From an uncultured Bacteroides sp. (lineage in GTDB: Bacteria > Bacteroidota > Bacteroidia > Bacteroidales > Bacteroidaceae), in the NCBI GenBank assembly GCA_944322345.1, contig CALUOO010000002.1, forward strand, positions 186,001-250,000: a stretch of DNA of 64,000 bases. Direction: 5' to 3'. The notes beneath the pieces are model-generated. The model had not been told where the DNA came from. It did not search any database and saw nothing but the letters and a program-made list of their open reading frames with translations. Positions within the stretch are counted from its first letter, which is position 1. Every line of letters begins with the position of its first letter. The translations under genes and the position numbers were made by a program. Positions 63,539 to 64,000 of the stretch are shown piece after piece.

Positions 63539-64000
63539 ATGCGCATGGTCGTTTTTGTTTCGGAAAATAATAAGATATATTCTCATGTAGCGGACGAGTG
63601 GTTGGCTTGCATCCGGAGCTTGTCTGTTGATATCCGTTCTGATCGGCAGATTGGATGTGAAGACGATTATTTTCTGATGTCTCAGGAAGCAGAAGAACTG
63701 ATACTGGTACGTCTGCATCGTGATGAAAATGAAGGGGAAACATTGCCGCTTTTGAAAAACTGGTATGAAGCTTCACGGAAACTTTACTGGGTGGAGGATA
63801 AGATAGGGGCTAATATATCAGTGGTCAGATATACAAGAAAACCTTCTGTGCTGAAGATGTCTGTGGTGCTGTCGACCTGTAATCAGCCCGCATGGCTGGA
63901 GAAAGTATTATGGGGATATGAAGCACAGGATTCTAAGGATTTTGAATTGATTGTTGCAGATGACGGTTCCCGAAAGGAAACATACGATATGTTGCAACGG
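63539..64000 (+). CDS. Glycosyltransferase family 2, cut by the window edge
   Basis: Frame open from the ATG at 63539 to the last base (154 codons). After an N-terminal extension of about 108 residues, a GT2 domain begins with LKMSVVLSTCNQPAWLEKVL and FELIVADDGSRKETYDML. The continuation of the catalytic domain lies right of the window. It starts 3 bp after the GT10 stop and belongs to the same operon. Confidence 0.87.
   Translation, partial: MRMVVFVSENNKIYSHVADEWLACIRSLSVDIRSDRQIGCEDDYFLMSQEAEELILVRLHRDENEGETLPLLKNWYEASRKLYWVEDKIGANISVVRYTRKPSVLKMSVVLSTCNQPAWLEKVLWGYEAQDSKDFELIVADDGSRKETYDMLQR

Overview
The window looks like a Bacteroides chromosome. Supporting signs are the TAnnTTTG -7 promoter boxes and weak ribosome binding sites, a giant hybrid two-component regulator, several surface lipoproteins, a BtuB/BtuG vitamin B12 uptake operon behind a cobalamin riboswitch, BACON/M60 and sulfatase genes, and an acpP-fabF-rnc block. 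I cannot name the species from sequence alone. No rRNA, tRNA or CRISPR was seen.

Layout. 0-14 kb: an IPT/NHL lipoprotein, a PaaI-type thioesterase, a five-bladed-propeller glycosidase and a GH3 glycosidase with a PA14 insert, then the B12 operon (riboswitch - btuB - btuG - accessory lipoprotein, all on the minus strand) and an S9 dipeptidyl peptidase. 14-27 kb: cysS (compositionally mosaic), a Cof-type HAD phosphatase, a Ser-type sulfatase divergent from a 1359-residue hybrid two-component system, a SNF2 helicase and mnmA. 27-35 kb: housekeeping genes (GH3-superfamily ligase-like protein, pfkA, rnc, fabF, acpP, purN, pdxB, a CI/LexA-like S24 repressor). 35.9-37.4 kb: a TolC-type outer-membrane factor.

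37.4-53.8 kb is a sharply AT-rich island (about 30% G+C by eye, against roughly 45-53% around it). It carries what reads as a complete class I lanthipeptide-type RiPP locus: a LanC cyclase with all zinc ligands, an MDR dehydrogenase (possible LanJ analogue), a Gly-Gly leader precursor with three core cysteines, a TraB/GumN (Tiki-like) lipoprotein, a split LanB (glutamylation and elimination subunits), a C39-peptidase ABC exporter, an HlyD adaptor, two two-domain glycosyltransferases and a second, zinc-ligand-less LanC-like protein. With the neighbouring TolC gene, export across both membranes is accounted for. My reading is an exported, possibly glycosylated, lanthipeptide. The precursor and the HlyD gene are each interrupted by a -1 shift at an A8 or A7 tract, and each tract is followed by a predicted hairpin. 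This may be programmed frameshifting or transcriptional slippage, phase variation, or a shared sequencing artefact.

53.8-64 kb returns to backbone composition: glf, an HU-like protein, an M60-like surface protease with BACON and CBM32-like modules, then an LPS/lipooligosaccharide core operon (DUF4254, GT9, GT90, Kdo-kinase-like, GT10 fucosyltransferase, GT2 cut by the window edge).

A second unexpected layer lies between the genes. Seven intergenic spots each hold four repeat units of 22 (sometimes 23) bp. The format is constant but the repeat sequence differs from spot to spot. Three other spots hold long palindromes with an internal 8-bp periodicity.
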